NCBI GenBank assembly: GCA_051294375.1
Contig: CM119269.1
Location: forward strand, 23,045,497-23,109,496
Source of the DNA: Paraspadella gotoi
Taxonomy: Eukaryota > Chaetognatha
DNA: 64,000 nucleotides
Direction: 5' to 3'
Part shown: piece by piece, positions 35,173 to 47,984 of the stretch
Layout of the letters: every line of letters begins with the position of its first letter
Position numbering within the stretch: position 1 is the first letter of the stretch
Translations under genes and position numbers: made by a program
Notes under the pieces: model-generated
What the model was told of the DNA's origin: nothing
The model's database searches: none
Seen by the model: only the letters and a program-made list of their open reading frames with translations

Positions 35173-35512
35173 NNNNNNNNNNNNNNNNNNNNNNNNNNNN
35201 NNNNNNNNNNNNNNNNNNNNNNNNNNNNNNNNNNNNNNNNNNNNNNNNNNNNNNNNNNNNNNNNNNNNNNNNNNNNNNNNNNNNNNNNNNNNNNNNNNNN
35301 NNNNNNNNNNNNNNNNNNNNNNNNNNNNNNNNNNNNNNNNNNNNNNNNNNNNNNNNNNNNNNNNNNNNNNNNNNNNNNNNNNNNNNNNNNNNNNNNNNNN
35401 NNNNNNNNNNNNNNNNNNNNNNNNNNNNNNNNNNNNNNNNNNNNNNNNNNNNNNNNCGTCGTCGTCGTCGTCGTCGTCGTCGTCGTTTATATCGTCGTCG
35501 TCGTCGTCGCCA
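35124..35512 (+). repeat. (ATT)n then gap then (CGT)n
   Basis: Trinucleotide arrays on each side of N 35173-35456. Confidence 0.9.
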
Positions 35513-35806
35513 GAAAATTCTCGTCTTCATCGCAATAAAGTTGACTCATTTCTAAGAAATATCGAGACATTTTGGAAAATATGAAAAAAATTGACTTTCT
35601 CTCTCTCTCTCTCTCTNNNNNNNNNNNNNNNNNNNNNNNNNNNNNNNNNNNNNNNNNNNNNNNNNNNNNNNNNNNNNNNNNNNNNNNNNNNNNNNNNNNN
35701 NNNNNNNNNNNNNNNNNNNNNNNNNNNNNNNNNNNNNNNNNNNNNNNNNNNNNNNNNNNNNNNNNNNNNNNNNNNNNNNNNNNNCTGCCACTCGCCAGAT
35801 CTCCTT

Positions 35807-35880
35807 CACGTGATTATATTGCCTTAAAGTCACGTGATCATTGAATATAAGTCACGTGATATCCGCCTCAGTGTCACGTG
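35807..35880. promoter_or_regulatory. four CACGTG E-boxes at 22-24-bp spacing
   Basis: CACGTG at 35807, 35831, 35853 and 35875, each inside TCACGTGA or TCACGTGAC. This palindrome is the classical site of bHLH-ZIP factors such as USF, MITF and TFE. A GC-rich segment follows (35880-35978). No attached gene is visible because both sides run into gaps. Confidence 0.55.
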
Positions 35881-36341
35881 ACTTCGCTCGAGGATTTGAC
35901 CCCTGAGGGGCCGCGGGGGTCAGGGGATAAGGGGGGTGCCCCGGTGACGTGCCTTGAGGGCCGTGTGCCTCGGCGGGCNNNNNNNNNNNNNNNNNNNNNN
36001 NNNNNNNNNNNNNNNNNNNNNNNNNNNNNNNNNNNNNNNNNNNNNNNNNNNNNNNNNNNNNNNNNNNNNNNNNNNNNNNNNNNNNNNNNNNNNNNNNNNN
36101 NNNNNNNNNNNNNNNNNNNNNNNNNNNNNNNNNNNNNNNNNNNNNNNNNNNNNNNNNNNNNNNNNNNNNNNNNNNNNNNNNNNNNNNNNNNNNNNNNNNN
36201 NNNNNNNNNNNNNNNNNNNNNNNNNNNNNNNNNNNNNNNNNNNNNNNNNNNNNNNNNNNNNNNNNNNNNNNNNNNNNNNNNNNNNNNNNNNNNNNNNNNN
36301 NNNNNNNNNNNNNNNNNNNNNNNNNNNNNNNNNNNNNNNNN

Positions 36342-36379
36342 AGATCAGAAGGTTGCGTGTTCGAATCACGTCGGGCTCA
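36342..36379 (+). tRNA. tRNA-Trp, 3' part only (5' half in a gap)
   Basis: AGATCAGAAGGTTGCGTGTT then CGAATCACGTCGGGCTCA. Same as 34184-34255 except GGGCTC for GGACTC at the acceptor. The first half is lost in the N gap 35979-36341. Confidence 0.8.
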
Positions 36380-36520
36380 TTAAGTTCAACCGAAATGAGT
36401 TTAATTTTTGTTAAAGACGAATATATTTACAATAGGATCAAATACGGTATATTAAATTATTTAACATATCAGGCTTTTTTGGTTTTTGTTGTTTATTTAG
36501 TTTACTTTTTGTAGGAGGTT

Positions 36521-36600
36521 TGAGACAGAGACAGAGACAGAGACAAAGATACGGAGAGAGACAGGGACGAAGATAGAGACAGAGACAAAGACTAAGACAT
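36521..36600 (+). repeat. GACAGA hexanucleotide-like array
   Basis: Repeated AGACAGAGACAGAGACA words. Similar short arrays occur near 34.1 and 59.3 kb. Confidence 0.8.
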
Positions 36601-36658
36601 AAAACGTCATAAGATTCTCTTTTTTTCGTTCAAAATGTCGAACTTATCTTTTCATTTG

Positions 36659-36659
<1 letters not shown>

Positions 36660-36693
<34 letters not shown>

Positions 36694-36883
36694 NNNNNNN
36701 NNNNNNNNNNNNNNNNNNNNNNNNNNNNNNNNNNNNNNNNNNNNNNNNNNNNNNNNNNNNNNNNNNNNNNNNNNNNNNNNNNNNNNNNNNNNNNNNNNNN
36801 NNNNNNNNNNNNNNNNNNNNNNNNNNNNNNNNNNNNNNNNNNNNNNNNNNNNNNNNNNNNNNNNNNNNNNNNNNNNNNNNNNN

Positions 36884-36914
<31 letters not shown>
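36660..36914 (+). repeat. (CT)n array with a gap
   Basis: Pure CT on both sides of N 36694-36883. Confidence 0.92.
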
Positions 36915-36917
<3 letters not shown>

Positions 36918-37283
36918 ACGAAAGGTGGGAATAAAAAGGTTCCACTTTATTTTAACTCACCTTGGATACGATTATATCATATATTATATCATTAATACAT
37001 AAAATTAGTAAATTAGAATAGATTAGCTGCTATAAAGTTTAATAGTTAGTTGTAAAACTTTATAAATATTATTTATATGATAAAATCTAATATAAATATT
37101 TTTAACGCGCTTCAAAAAAACATTCACTATGACGAACAACAGTCAAACTATTGATCACTAAAGACATATGTAGAAAATGTTTATTATAAACATAACATTA
37201 ACATTATTAACATTAACTTAAGTTAGGCACAAAACTAGACTTTTGAAAATAAAAGAAACTAACCAAATCTACCAATCTACCCT

Positions 37284-37361
37284 AACTTAACTTAACTTAA
37301 CTTAACTTAACTTAACTTAACTTAACTTAACTTAACTTAACTTAACTTAACTTAACTTAAT
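37284..37361 (+). repeat. (CTTAA)n pentanucleotide array
   Basis: About 15 uninterrupted CTTAA units, preceded by CCTAA. The unusual purity suggests recent expansion. Confidence 0.95.
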
Positions 37362-37674
37362 TTAACAATTTACCCTTCGAGATTCAACCGCATTTTCGAT
37401 TGAACAAACGTCAAGGATTTTGAAGGAAGGAAATAAATTTGTTTAAACTTTTCACCTCAATTTTTGTTTTAAAATCAAAACGGGAAGATATCATAATAGA
37501 ATTGATTACAAACTAAGTAAATAAAAGTTAACTGTAAAAACTGTTCGAAATAAAAATTTAGGAAAAAAAAAAGATAAGAAAAGTCAATTAAAACTTATAG
37601 AATAAAAAAGTTAAATAAAAAAATTAAAAGTGAAGAGACAGTAATTATTGTTATGTGTTAGTGACAGAACCGTT

Positions 37675-37880
37675 CAATATGAGCAGTCCCTGAGCTTTGG
37701 ACCAGGCTGTAGCACCATGTTAAAGGCGGGTTAAGCGCCCCGTCCCTCTTAACTGCGAGGCGACCACCGGGCTAGAATCCCGGACCTTTGGGTTGGGAGG
37801 CGAATGACTTTCCTCCAGCACCAATGCAATGGCCGCTGAAGAACGATTGGTGGATTTTAGTCCACCATAAAAGTAAACAA
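37675..37880 (-). mobile_element. second tRNA-derived SINE-like repeat (family S2)
   Basis: Minus strand has a T-arm-like CCGGGATTCTAGCCCGG preceded by GCATTGGTGCTGGAGGAA. The distal end GCCTGGTCCAAAGCTCAGGG resembles the S1 tail (GCCTGGTTCCAAGCCCAGGA), so the two families seem to share a tail with different heads. Confidence 0.5.
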
Positions 37881-38199
37881 ACATTTACCAAAAGAAAAAT
37901 TAAAAATAACTTGACGCTAACCAGTTTGTTGATGAAGACGCCGACGACAACAACGACGACGACGACAACTCTTAACCACTCGAATTATTTGGAAAGTGTT
38001 CAGGTGCGACTCTCGGTCATTATAGCCATCCGATATTTAACTGGCACCTGGATCGATATTTAACTGGCACCTGGATCGTTTTGAGATAACTGGATGTTAA
38101 CTCTACCGGCGCGATCAGGCAACTCTTGTAAATTCGCCTGACCTGACCAAGCTACGCCTCAACGAAAGCTAAGGGTTCAATCTTAAATTCAGGTTAGTT

Positions 38200-39480
38200 T
38201 TCTTATCGACGAGATGGTTTAAAGTCGTTGCTACTTTGTTTTCTCGACGGAAGAAACTGCCAATTTGATTAACTGCTGCTGCTACCAAGAAACGGGAAAT
38301 TGAACTAACCTTGAGGCAAACAAAGTAACAACGATTTTTATGAGAATATATTTATTTCCGGATGTATTTGAAAGGCGATTAATCATTAAATTTGTCGGTT
38401 TATATATTTAAAAGTGACGGATTATCTTCTTTTTTTTTTCAGTTCAAAATTTGAATTTTGCAAAATGTATGTGAATTAGTAAAATGATCCAAAATATATT
38501 CAAAAGATTAAAAGTCAATAAATTTCCCGTCCGTTTTTCCTAAAAACCGCAAAAAGAATTTCATTTTAAGTTTTAATCGAATTTAATCCAACTTCGCCCT
38601 AATTGTTTTTTTCATTTTCCGCATCTGTCCCGACAGCCGCCCCCCCCCCCCCCCGCACTTCCCTCTTCCTCTCTTCCTTTAACCCACTTCCCTTCCTCTT
38701 CCCCTCCTCCTCCTCCTCTCCTTTCCCCTATTTCCCTAACTTCTCCTACTCCCCCTCTTCCCCTTCTCTTCCCCTCCTCCTCTCCTCCTCCTTTTTCTTC
38801 CCTCCTCTTCCTCTCCCCTACTCCCACCCAAGTCTGACTGTTCCGGAACAAAAATTAAATGACAAAATACTACAAAAATAATAAAAAACTACAAATACGA
38901 AAAATAAATAATACTAGTGATAATAAATAATACTAATAAAAAAATACTAATAATAAATAATAAATACTGCTAATAATAATTAATAGTTTTAATACTAAAA
39001 ATATTTTAAAAAACTACAAAAAAAAATACCCAATGTTAATAAACTACAGAGCCTTTTTTATCTTTATTTTATTAAGGATTTTTTTCCAAATTACAAATGC
39101 TTAGTTTACTGTATCACATCGTAAAATACAGTGAGCAATTTTTAGTGTCACGACCGTGAAAAGAAAATGTGAAACACAAATGATTTTAGGACGAAAATTG
39201 TGATGTCAGCGTTTGCTGGTGAGCTAGTGTGCTAGTGTGCGAGTTTGCTTTCGTGTCTCCTAAATGTGATGATCCGAAAAAAATTAGCACTTTTTTTTTT
39301 ACTTTACAGTATTTACATTATGAAAATTTGCAAATTACTTGTTTCACTATTTTCTATTTTTATATTTTATGAAGGATTTAGTATTTAATCTATATTATTT
39401 AAACAAATATATATTGCTTTCTTTTTTAAAAATGTTTTATTTATTTAATAATTCAATTTGGGAAGGGGAAGTCAGTGTTT
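38200..39480. other. AT-rich intergenic DNA with a pyrimidine tract
   Basis: A C-run (38640-38654) and CCTCTTCC-rich tract to about 38825 are the only structure. The remainder is AT-rich with no plausible exon. Confidence 0.5.
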
Positions 39481-39509
39481 CTTCTGGAAATATTATATTA
39501 AAATATTAT

Positions 39510-39876
39510 GGCCCTTTTTTCCCTAAACGCCCCATTTTAATTTAAATTCAGAATTAAAGGTTAATCTAAATATTAATCTAAAGGTTAATATAAAGATTAA
39601 TCTAAAGGTTAAAATAAAGATTAATCTAAAGAATAATTTAAAGATTAATCTAAAGGTTAATATAAAGATTAATATTTAGATTAATCTAAATTATAATCTA
39701 AAGGTTAATCTAAAGATTAATATAAAGATTAAAGGTTACGCAAGAATTTTCTTAAGAATTAGATTAGTGATAAGCACTACGGTTTTGGTTAAAGATTAGA
39801 TTATGGGTTAAATAATAGTGGGAAGTTAAATATAAAAATTGAAACTAGATTCAGGGTGCTTTTGGAAAATACGGTC
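39510..39876. mobile_element. MITE-like M1 element, compact copy
   Basis: Left end GGCCCTTTTTTCCCTAAACG then CCCCATTTT; right end AGGGTGCTTTTGGAAAATAC then GGTCC, an imperfect inverted repeat. The interior is tandem TTAATCTAAAGG / TTAATATAAAGA units. Confidence 0.68.
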
Positions 39877-40024
39877 CAATTTTTTTTCGCACCGAGGTGG
39901 CCCCGGCAAAGAAAAAACTTCACACCAGAGTGGACGAAATTTTTTTTGTGTTTCAACCTGAGTGTCGCCCCCAACATAAAAAAACCGGATCCATGAAATA
40001 TCGGACGCGGGAGTTTTGCGTGTG

Positions 40025-40029
<5 letters not shown>

Positions 40030-40061
<32 letters not shown>

Positions 40062-40091
40062 NNNNNNNNNNGAGAGAGAGAGAGAGAGAGA
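40030..40091 (+). repeat. (GA)n microsatellite with a 10-N gap
   Basis: Pure GA on both sides of N 40062-40071. Confidence 0.92.
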
Positions 40092-40439
40092 AAAGAATAA
40101 GTTCTCTCGAGTCCCCAACTCAGAGGGTGAGTTCAAATATTCGACGTCGTAAAGATTTTTTACGCTGACGACCGAAGAGGCTACGGGGTCGGGCTCTGTG
40201 CCTTCTCGGGCTCTGTGCCCTTTCGGCTGAGAGCCATCTCGGCTGCGACGAGGCGAGGGGCTCCCGGCCAGCCGTCGTATTTTCCCCTAATTAAAATTAT
40301 CAAGTCTCGTATTTTGGCTGCGGCATTAAAATGCTTTTTTTCTATTTATTTATTTATTTATTTAAAATTAAAAAATCATCTCATCTAACATTCATATTTT
40401 TCTTACTCATACACCTGGTTATTTAAAAATATAATATAT

Positions 40440-40446
40440 AATATTT

Positions 40447-40486
<40 letters not shown>

Positions 40487-40490
40487 TATT
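40440..40490 (+). repeat. (TTTA)n tetranucleotide array
   Basis: About a dozen near-perfect units. A shorter array lies at 40340-40364. Confidence 0.92.
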
Positions 40491-40979
40491 CTATTAACAT
40501 AAGTGAGAGACAAGGTACTGTAGCTATTAACAATCAATATTACTCAAATCTCATATGTAATTATCTTACAGTACTAGAATCCTTTATTCCAATATTTTTA
40601 GCCTCAAGATTTCGCAGTTTCGTGCTTTTCCTTCCTTGTCATATTCATGAGGGCAATTTCCTCTCTCTCTCTCTCTCTCTCTCNNNNNNNNNNNNNNNNN
40701 NNNNNNNNCCTCCTCTTCTCTCGTCTCTCTCTCTCCTCTCTCTCTCTTCTCTCTCTCTCTCTCTGCTTTCGAAATGACGACTTTTTTCGGGTTCGCTCAA
40801 GATGAAAGACGAAGATGAATCACGTATAATTCTCCTCTCTCTCTCTCGGCTGTCTTCCTCTCTCTCTCTCTGTCGTGTCTCTCTCTCTTCGACTCTTCAT
40901 CTCTGCTCCTTATCTCCTTTTCTCCCTCCCTCCGCTTTTTTTTCTCCTTAGTTCCTTCTTCTCTCTCTCTCTATAATAT

Positions 40980-43604
40980 ATAGTAATATATATATAATAA
41001 TTATAATATATAAGTATATCTCTCTCTGTCTCTCTCTCATCTCTTTTCTCCTCCTTCTCTTTCCCCGTCATACATCAAGCCCACTCCCCCTCCTCTATTT
41101 ACCTTCTTTCTGCTCTGCGGAAATGAGTTTACTTTGTGCTTCTGATCTGAAGTAATTTAAGCACACCAAAGAAAAGAAAGTACTAAAAGGATAAAAAGTA
41201 TACTCCTACTAAGGTATTCTTTTCTTTCAAAGTATATAACACATCGAGATTCACAAAAAAGAACGATACTGAACCGATAACAAACAAAAAATAAAAAATA
41301 AAAACCCAAAAGAAGACAATGCCCACCGCAGACCCACCTTTATTGTAATTAACCCCCCCCAACCCTATCCCCCCAACCGGCCCTTCTGTTGTTTGACTCT
41401 CTAAACCAATCGCATACACTTTTGTAACCAAATATGAGCCTATTACACTATAATTAATCTAAACATCCCATATTTTACCTCAACGTACATAAATTTTTTC
41501 ACCTCTTTTTTATTAACGAGCAATGGATCAAATTTAAGGAAAAAAAAAATTTAATTATTCTCAATTGCGAGTTACAAATTTGATCCCAGATTGGAACTAA
41601 GCGACGAGTAAACCGCACGACACCCATTCAAATTAATTTAGATGACCCACAACAATAGTTATAATTATCAAAACTTTGAACATCACAGGGAGAACATAAA
41701 AAGGGAACGGGCGAAGAAAAGAGTGAAATCACTTCCTAATTGATCTCAAAACCCTAAAATACCAAAAAAACCTTTTTATTTCGCTTTTAATCTTATAGTG
41801 GAGAGCTATTTCCCCGCCGACTTGTTAATTTTAATGTTGTTTTTTCAATTAATTAGAGTTTCCTTGTCTGTTTCCCAAAAATAAATTTGAAGCTATCAAA
41901 CAAAAGATTTTTTTTCTGCCCTTTTTCCTTTTTCTAACCTTATCGGCGACACGAACACAGTTTCTTCTTTAAAAAAAAGTTAAAGAAAAATAAGTTTGCT
42001 TTTCCAATATCTAAAATTTCTTAGACTCCCGCTTCGCCCACTTATCCCTCTTAAGGTAAGCGTGAGATTTTTCCAAGTCCCTGCGATTGGTATATTCTAT
42101 TCACAAAAAAAAAAAAAAAAAAAAACCAAAAAAAATAAAATAAAAAAAAAAACAAAAAAAATAAAAAAAAAAAAAAAATAAAACATATTAAAAACAAAAA
42201 TAGTAATAATTAAAAAAAATTAAATAAGAAAAACTGTGCTCTAAAAAAAAAAAATCTCGTCCAAGATATATCGAGTCGGATACAAAATCCTCTAGCATTT
42301 TTGTTTCATTCTAATTTTTTTTGGTAAATAAAATTTTCTGGGGTAAAAAAAAAAAAAATAACGAACCGAAAGAGAAAATTTTTTTACAAAAAATTTCAAG
42401 TATAAGCTGAGCAAGTCTTTAAGCAAGCTAGCAAGCTCTCCTCCTTTAAATCGCATAATTACAGTGCTTTATGACGCGGAAAAAATTTCTTTTTTTTTTT
42501 TTTTTTTTCTTTTTTTTTGTTCTTTAATCGTTTATATCCTAGTTAAAATATAAAATAATATATTTTGTGATGTCTCATGCCGAAAAAACAAAAAAAATGA
42601 TAGTCTCAAAAAAATTTATAAAGAACAGTCATTTTTATTCCTGTCCAAGAAAGAGTCTGGTGGTCTATCCTTGTCTTCTATCTATATAATGGAGGTTCAT
42701 CCAAGTAGGTTTTCTATCCAGCGAAGATGTGATTCCTTCACCCCTCAGCCCTTTAAACTTCTGAGGTGAGTGCGACAAAAAATACAAAAAAAAAGTTGAT
42801 TGTGGCTATTCGACCATTAACAGTAAAAATCTACATATAAATATAAATTTGAAATGAACGAAATGGATATCTAAAGTTTGACAATTCATTAATTTCGATC
42901 GAGGAATATTAGTGAAAAAGCAATAATGTAAAGGAAACAGAAAAAAAATGGTTGTAAAATCCTAATGACATGAATGAATAAATTTGAAACAGAGTAAAAT
43001 GATGAATTTTAAGAGGGAGTGATTATAATATTTTTTTTTTCTTAAAAACATAATATTATTATTTTCATGATTATTTTATATTAGGAGACGAAAGCGGAGA
43101 CAACTTGAGTGGGCAAGATCGAAATTCGGGAGAGGAAATCGATCGGGCTTGAGACCCTAAGGCCAAGTCTCGCCACATCGATTTATTTTCCGAGTCCATA
43201 AAGCTCGCTATATTTTCGTGATGTGGCTTCCTTCTGTGTTCTCCTCCTATTCCAAAACCGCACGGCCCTTCTCACTACGGTGTTTTCCGTTCCACGATCA
43301 CTACTGAGTACCCGTTCACCTGCCCAGTTGAACGGACGGATTAACAGGGGGTTTCCCCACCCCACTTTTTTTTTCAAGGCCCACCGATCTATCTTCGAAG
43401 CAATCGGCCTGATAGAGTGGTATCGAATCATATTCTTCCCTTTTAAGTTCTTGCACGAGAGAAATGGTGGAAAAAAGGTTGGCCGAAAATTTTGGATCTT
43501 TGGTTTGATATAAAAGATCCCCAATACCAAATCGGATGCGACTTTGGTGCAGGCTCAGAGTATTAAAAAAAAAAAAAAAGGCTCAATATTAAATTTTTAG
43601 GAAA

Positions 43605-43650
<46 letters not shown>

Positions 43651-45392
43651 AAAAAAAAAAAAAAAGATTAAACTGTTATTCTTTTTCTTCCAAACCTCAC
43701 CAAAGTTGGATACAAAAAAAAAAAAAAAAAAGCGAAAAATAAAGAACAAAAAATACCTAATATTATCCCCCCCCGCCCGCCCTTCCTCCTCCTCTTTTTT
43801 ATTTTTCCCATAAATATTACCAGATTCGATCTTATAAAATTATTTTTTTTTTTTTTTTTTCTCTTTAGGTTAAAAAACTGTTATTATGTAAAAAAAAAAA
43901 AAAATAATATACGCTTCCTTGATCTCCTTTTTTAGTCTCTTTTTCTCCTCTTCTCTTCCTAATCTTCTCTCTGTCCTCTCACTCTCCTCATCTCTTTCTC
44001 TCTCTCTCATTTTTGACACCGAGTGTCTATTATCTCTTACTAACTAGGCATATTTCTTTAATTTTCAAAGTTGATATGATAACATACCACATATATTACC
44101 TCGTGCCGATAGTATAAGTTTTTATAAACGTTTCCAGTTTAGCTTGTAAATTTCATTTAAATATTCGCTTTTTTTTAAACATCTCAGTTTTATTTTTTTA
44201 TTGTTACTGTTTACGTTTTAGGAATTCATAAAATTGAAATTTCTGTATATCCATCTAGTAATAAGTATCTAGATAGGTATATAATGGTATAATATGTTAA
44301 GCAGGCATAAAACATAGATAAAGAATTAAAAAATAACACTAACTACTGCTTTTATTTCTTCTGGTTTTGTTTTTAAAATATTAATTTTCATAAACCAACC
44401 CGAATTTTTTATATCTCAATTTAAATTATTCTTAAGGATAATTTTTTTTTTTTTTTCAATTAATAAAAAAACGTTTTAAAACAGTGAACAAGATTTTTTA
44501 GCTCGATATTTTTTAACTTACTTTTATTTAAGCTCACATTTATTTTTCTCTTTATTTCATTACCATGTTGCTCGTTTGGTAAACTTATTACGTTTTATTC
44601 TCGTAACTATACTGAAAACACAATTGATGTTGACTGTTGATGGGTGTATTGAGAATGATATCGTTTTTATTTGTTATAATACAAAAGAACGTTTATCTTT
44701 TTTTTACCTTTTTCAGACATTTTCATCGTTTGTTTAAGATCAATTGGATGTTGATTATCTTTAAATTATATTAAACAAAAATTTGTTTACCCTCATCTTT
44801 AAAAAAAGAATTCTCTCATAAAAAAATAATAATTTGTAATCATTAGAAAAGCAATAAATGTTACAAATTTACCCCTAATATTTTTTCCTCGACATTCGTT
44901 CTTTGTGTGTTTTAATATAAAAAATCTATGCCCCATGTATGCAACAAAGCTTCTCAATTACTTTTTAATATTCTGGCAGCGGCAGGATCTCGTTTGAAAC
45001 TACACGACGATGGAATAAGAATTATACTATATTATGTTAAATTTTATTAAGATCTGAATATACAATCCTCTTTAAACTCTAAATGTTTTTTAAAAAAATC
45101 TCTAATAAAGACACAATCTTATAAACTTTAAAACCCATCTTGAAGTCTTTAAAGAAAAAAAAATAAATGCCGCTATATATAATTTGTATAGTATAAAAAT
45201 AATATAATACGATTAACATAAAATAGGACATTAAAATATTGGTTTCTTAAGAATCGAATCCAACCCCCCCCCCCCTGACTTTTAAATAAGGGGAAAACAA
45301 AATTAGGTTAATGAGTATTTAAACCAACGATGCTCCATATTTTGTTCGGCTTTTATTGCTAAATTTGCCCCCTCTCTCTCTCTCTCTCTTCT

Positions 45393-45431
<39 letters not shown>

Positions 45432-45927
45432 GCTCTCTGCTTTCCCTCCCTTCTCCCCGTTCTCCCAATGTTATCCATGGGTCCGTGTAACCCAGTTTGC
45501 TCTTGTCCGTGCGTGTTAAGTTCGCTTTATAAATTAGTTTTTGTTTGATCAAGAATTGATCACATATCCCTAGCCGTCCTTTGCCCCCCATCCCTTTTCC
45601 CATTTCCTCCCTTCTCCCTGCCTTTCCCTCTTCTCTCTCTCTCCTTCCTGCCTCCATTCCCCTGCCCCTTCCTTCCACCCGAAAAAGAAAAAATACAAAA
45701 TATTATTCGTGGAGATCAAAAGAAAGACTTTTTTTTTCTCTTTTATTTTTCAGCCAACAATCGATTGAATGAAATTAAAATCGAATTTCCGTCAACTAGA
45801 AATTATATAAAAACTTTTTCTGGTATTATTTATGTTTCGTTTCGTTATAATATAACTTTATACTCAAATTGGTTGCCTGGCTGACAAAATTCTCCAGAAC
45901 AAAAAAAAATCATCTTACTCCCTCCGT

Positions 45928-46021
<94 letters not shown>

Positions 46022-46658
46022 TTACCAACGACGTCTTAAGCAAAACTATTGACTGAATACGACATACTTGTTCATTTAATTGTTAATCGCTTATATTTTC
46101 GCTTTCTCAAAAGATGCATATAGTTAGTATGCATATTTCGAAAAAACAACAAAAAGAAAACAATCTTTCTTCCTTGCCGAAATTAATTTCATGTTTCCCA
46201 AAAAAAAAATCATCTAAAGAAACTGTTTTTTTCCTTATCTCTCTCTCTTCTTACTCTTCTCTCTATTTTAATGGATTGTTTGCAAAATAAAAATCATTTT
46301 AAAACAAACAAAAATGGAAATAAAATTCGTATGCCGTTGTTTTTCTGATTCATTATTTAAACATTAAAAAAAGTCAATGTTCATACACAACAAATCAAAC
46401 AAAAATAAGAATATAAGAGATTTAATTCTCTATTCATTTTTATTTGTGAAAAAAAAAATTACCCGATAGATTTCGGTGTCAAGAAAAAAGAGGAATAAAG
46501 TAGAACGAACGTTTAAAAAAAAATATACTATGTTATTACTAATACAATAAGTTTCTGGCAGTTTAAATAATTTTTTGGGTTTTTTCTCGCCTCATCCTGG
46601 TTTGCTGTAATCTTGCCCAGCTGGTTATTAGATTCTCTCTCTCCTCTCTCTCTCTTCT

Positions 46659-46710
<52 letters not shown>

Positions 46711-46900
46711 CTCTCTCTCTCCCTATCTCTTCCCCTACATTCCTCCCACTCTCTCTCCCTCTTTTCGTTCAAAATAAAAACAAACTGAATGTACATCCAA
46801 TTTTTTTCCCCCAAATTTATGTTCCTCTTCGTAATTTTCAATTACATTTATTTGTAAAACAAAACAAAACAAAATTGAATTACCACCCCCTCCACAAAAA
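40980..46900. other. homopolymer-rich intergenic DNA, no confident gene
   Basis: Dense poly-A and poly-T runs (for example 42108-42190, 42488-42520, 43569-43665), poly-C at 45263, and CT tracts at 45371-45435, 45942-46018 and 46636-46705. At 43120-43530 a more GC-balanced segment is open on both strands (115 codons minus, 96 codons plus) with no recognised domain. A short segment 42720-42763 has exon-like borders (ctatccag and CTGAG|GTGAGT) but could not be linked to other exons. Confidence 0.4.
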
Positions 46901-47457
46901 AACAAAAACATGCCTCTTGAAATGAGAGAGTAAGATTATAAAATGTTTTCACCCCCCCATTTTGGGCCCGGAATTTGGCCACCGCAATGTTTCACACGAT
47001 GGAATAATTATTAAACTTTGTTTTACCTTTTTTTTCCATTGGTCTTGGGCTCTCGCCTCTTCGCTGGTTACCTCTAAAATAATCAATAAACGAATAAAAT
47101 ACAATATTTGATTTCATTTCAATGCTGGTTTTTCTTCCAGTATATTCCACGACGGAATCCATGTTTCAATACCGTGCTACTCTCTCCTCTCATGATCCTC
47201 TACATTGGAACCCGAACATGAACCAACTCTCTGCTGAACCATCAAATAAAAAACATAAGAAATATCTTTATTTTCTTACGGATTCATATACCTTCTCTTT
47301 TTTTATCTCTTTCGCACTTCCCCTCCTCTCTCTCTCTCTCCTCTTCTCTTTCTCTCTCTGCTCTCACGTCGGGATGGATTGACCCCGACGAAATACTACC
47401 AGCCTCGTCTTTCGTATTTTGGAGATGATCTTTTTCGTTTTATTTCTTCGTTCGGGT

Positions 47458-47548
47458 CACGTGATCCCTTTTCCCACTCTCGTCGTTAAGTGACCCGACT
47501 TTGTACTCATCTTCTAATTTCCCATGAATCTCTTTTAGTCACGTGACA
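47458..47548. promoter_or_regulatory. paired CACGTGA/CACGTGAC E-boxes
   Basis: GTCACGTGATCC near 47457 and AGTCACGTGACAC near 47540, the same motif as the array at 35.8 kb. No gene start nearby could be identified. Confidence 0.3.
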
Positions 47549-47984
47549 CTAATCCTATTTCTCTCAGTGTCTTCTCATAATTAAAATATTTCAGTAAAAA
47601 CATCAAAATGATATTTTTAATTATTGAATAAGCTAACTTAACTAATTTTTGGATGGGTTATCCTGGTGTTGAAAACTTAATTATTCTACCGGGACCTTAC
47701 TGAACTTTTTTTTTAGTTTTCAGGCAGTTCAATCCATAATAACTTAAATGTACATAAAAGTATTTTCTTAATATAATATTCCCGATATTGGGCCCTTGAT
47801 CGAGCATAAATTTATGAGTTTTTATTTAAAAGTTTTTTCGTAACTTTCAACGTTCATAGCATCATAAAGATTATTTAGATTCCTTCCGAGAAATTCTATT
47901 CGGTCCAATTAAATAATATTCAATCAAAGTTGAGAATTCCCTCTTTGACGACGTTGGGAGATTTTTAAAACAATCAGCGACCGA

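Noticed and set aside
38118-38172. Leucine-rich-repeat-like peptide NSPDLTKLRLNES
   Set aside because: Ends in a stop, has no donor and no neighbouring repeat units; probably chance.
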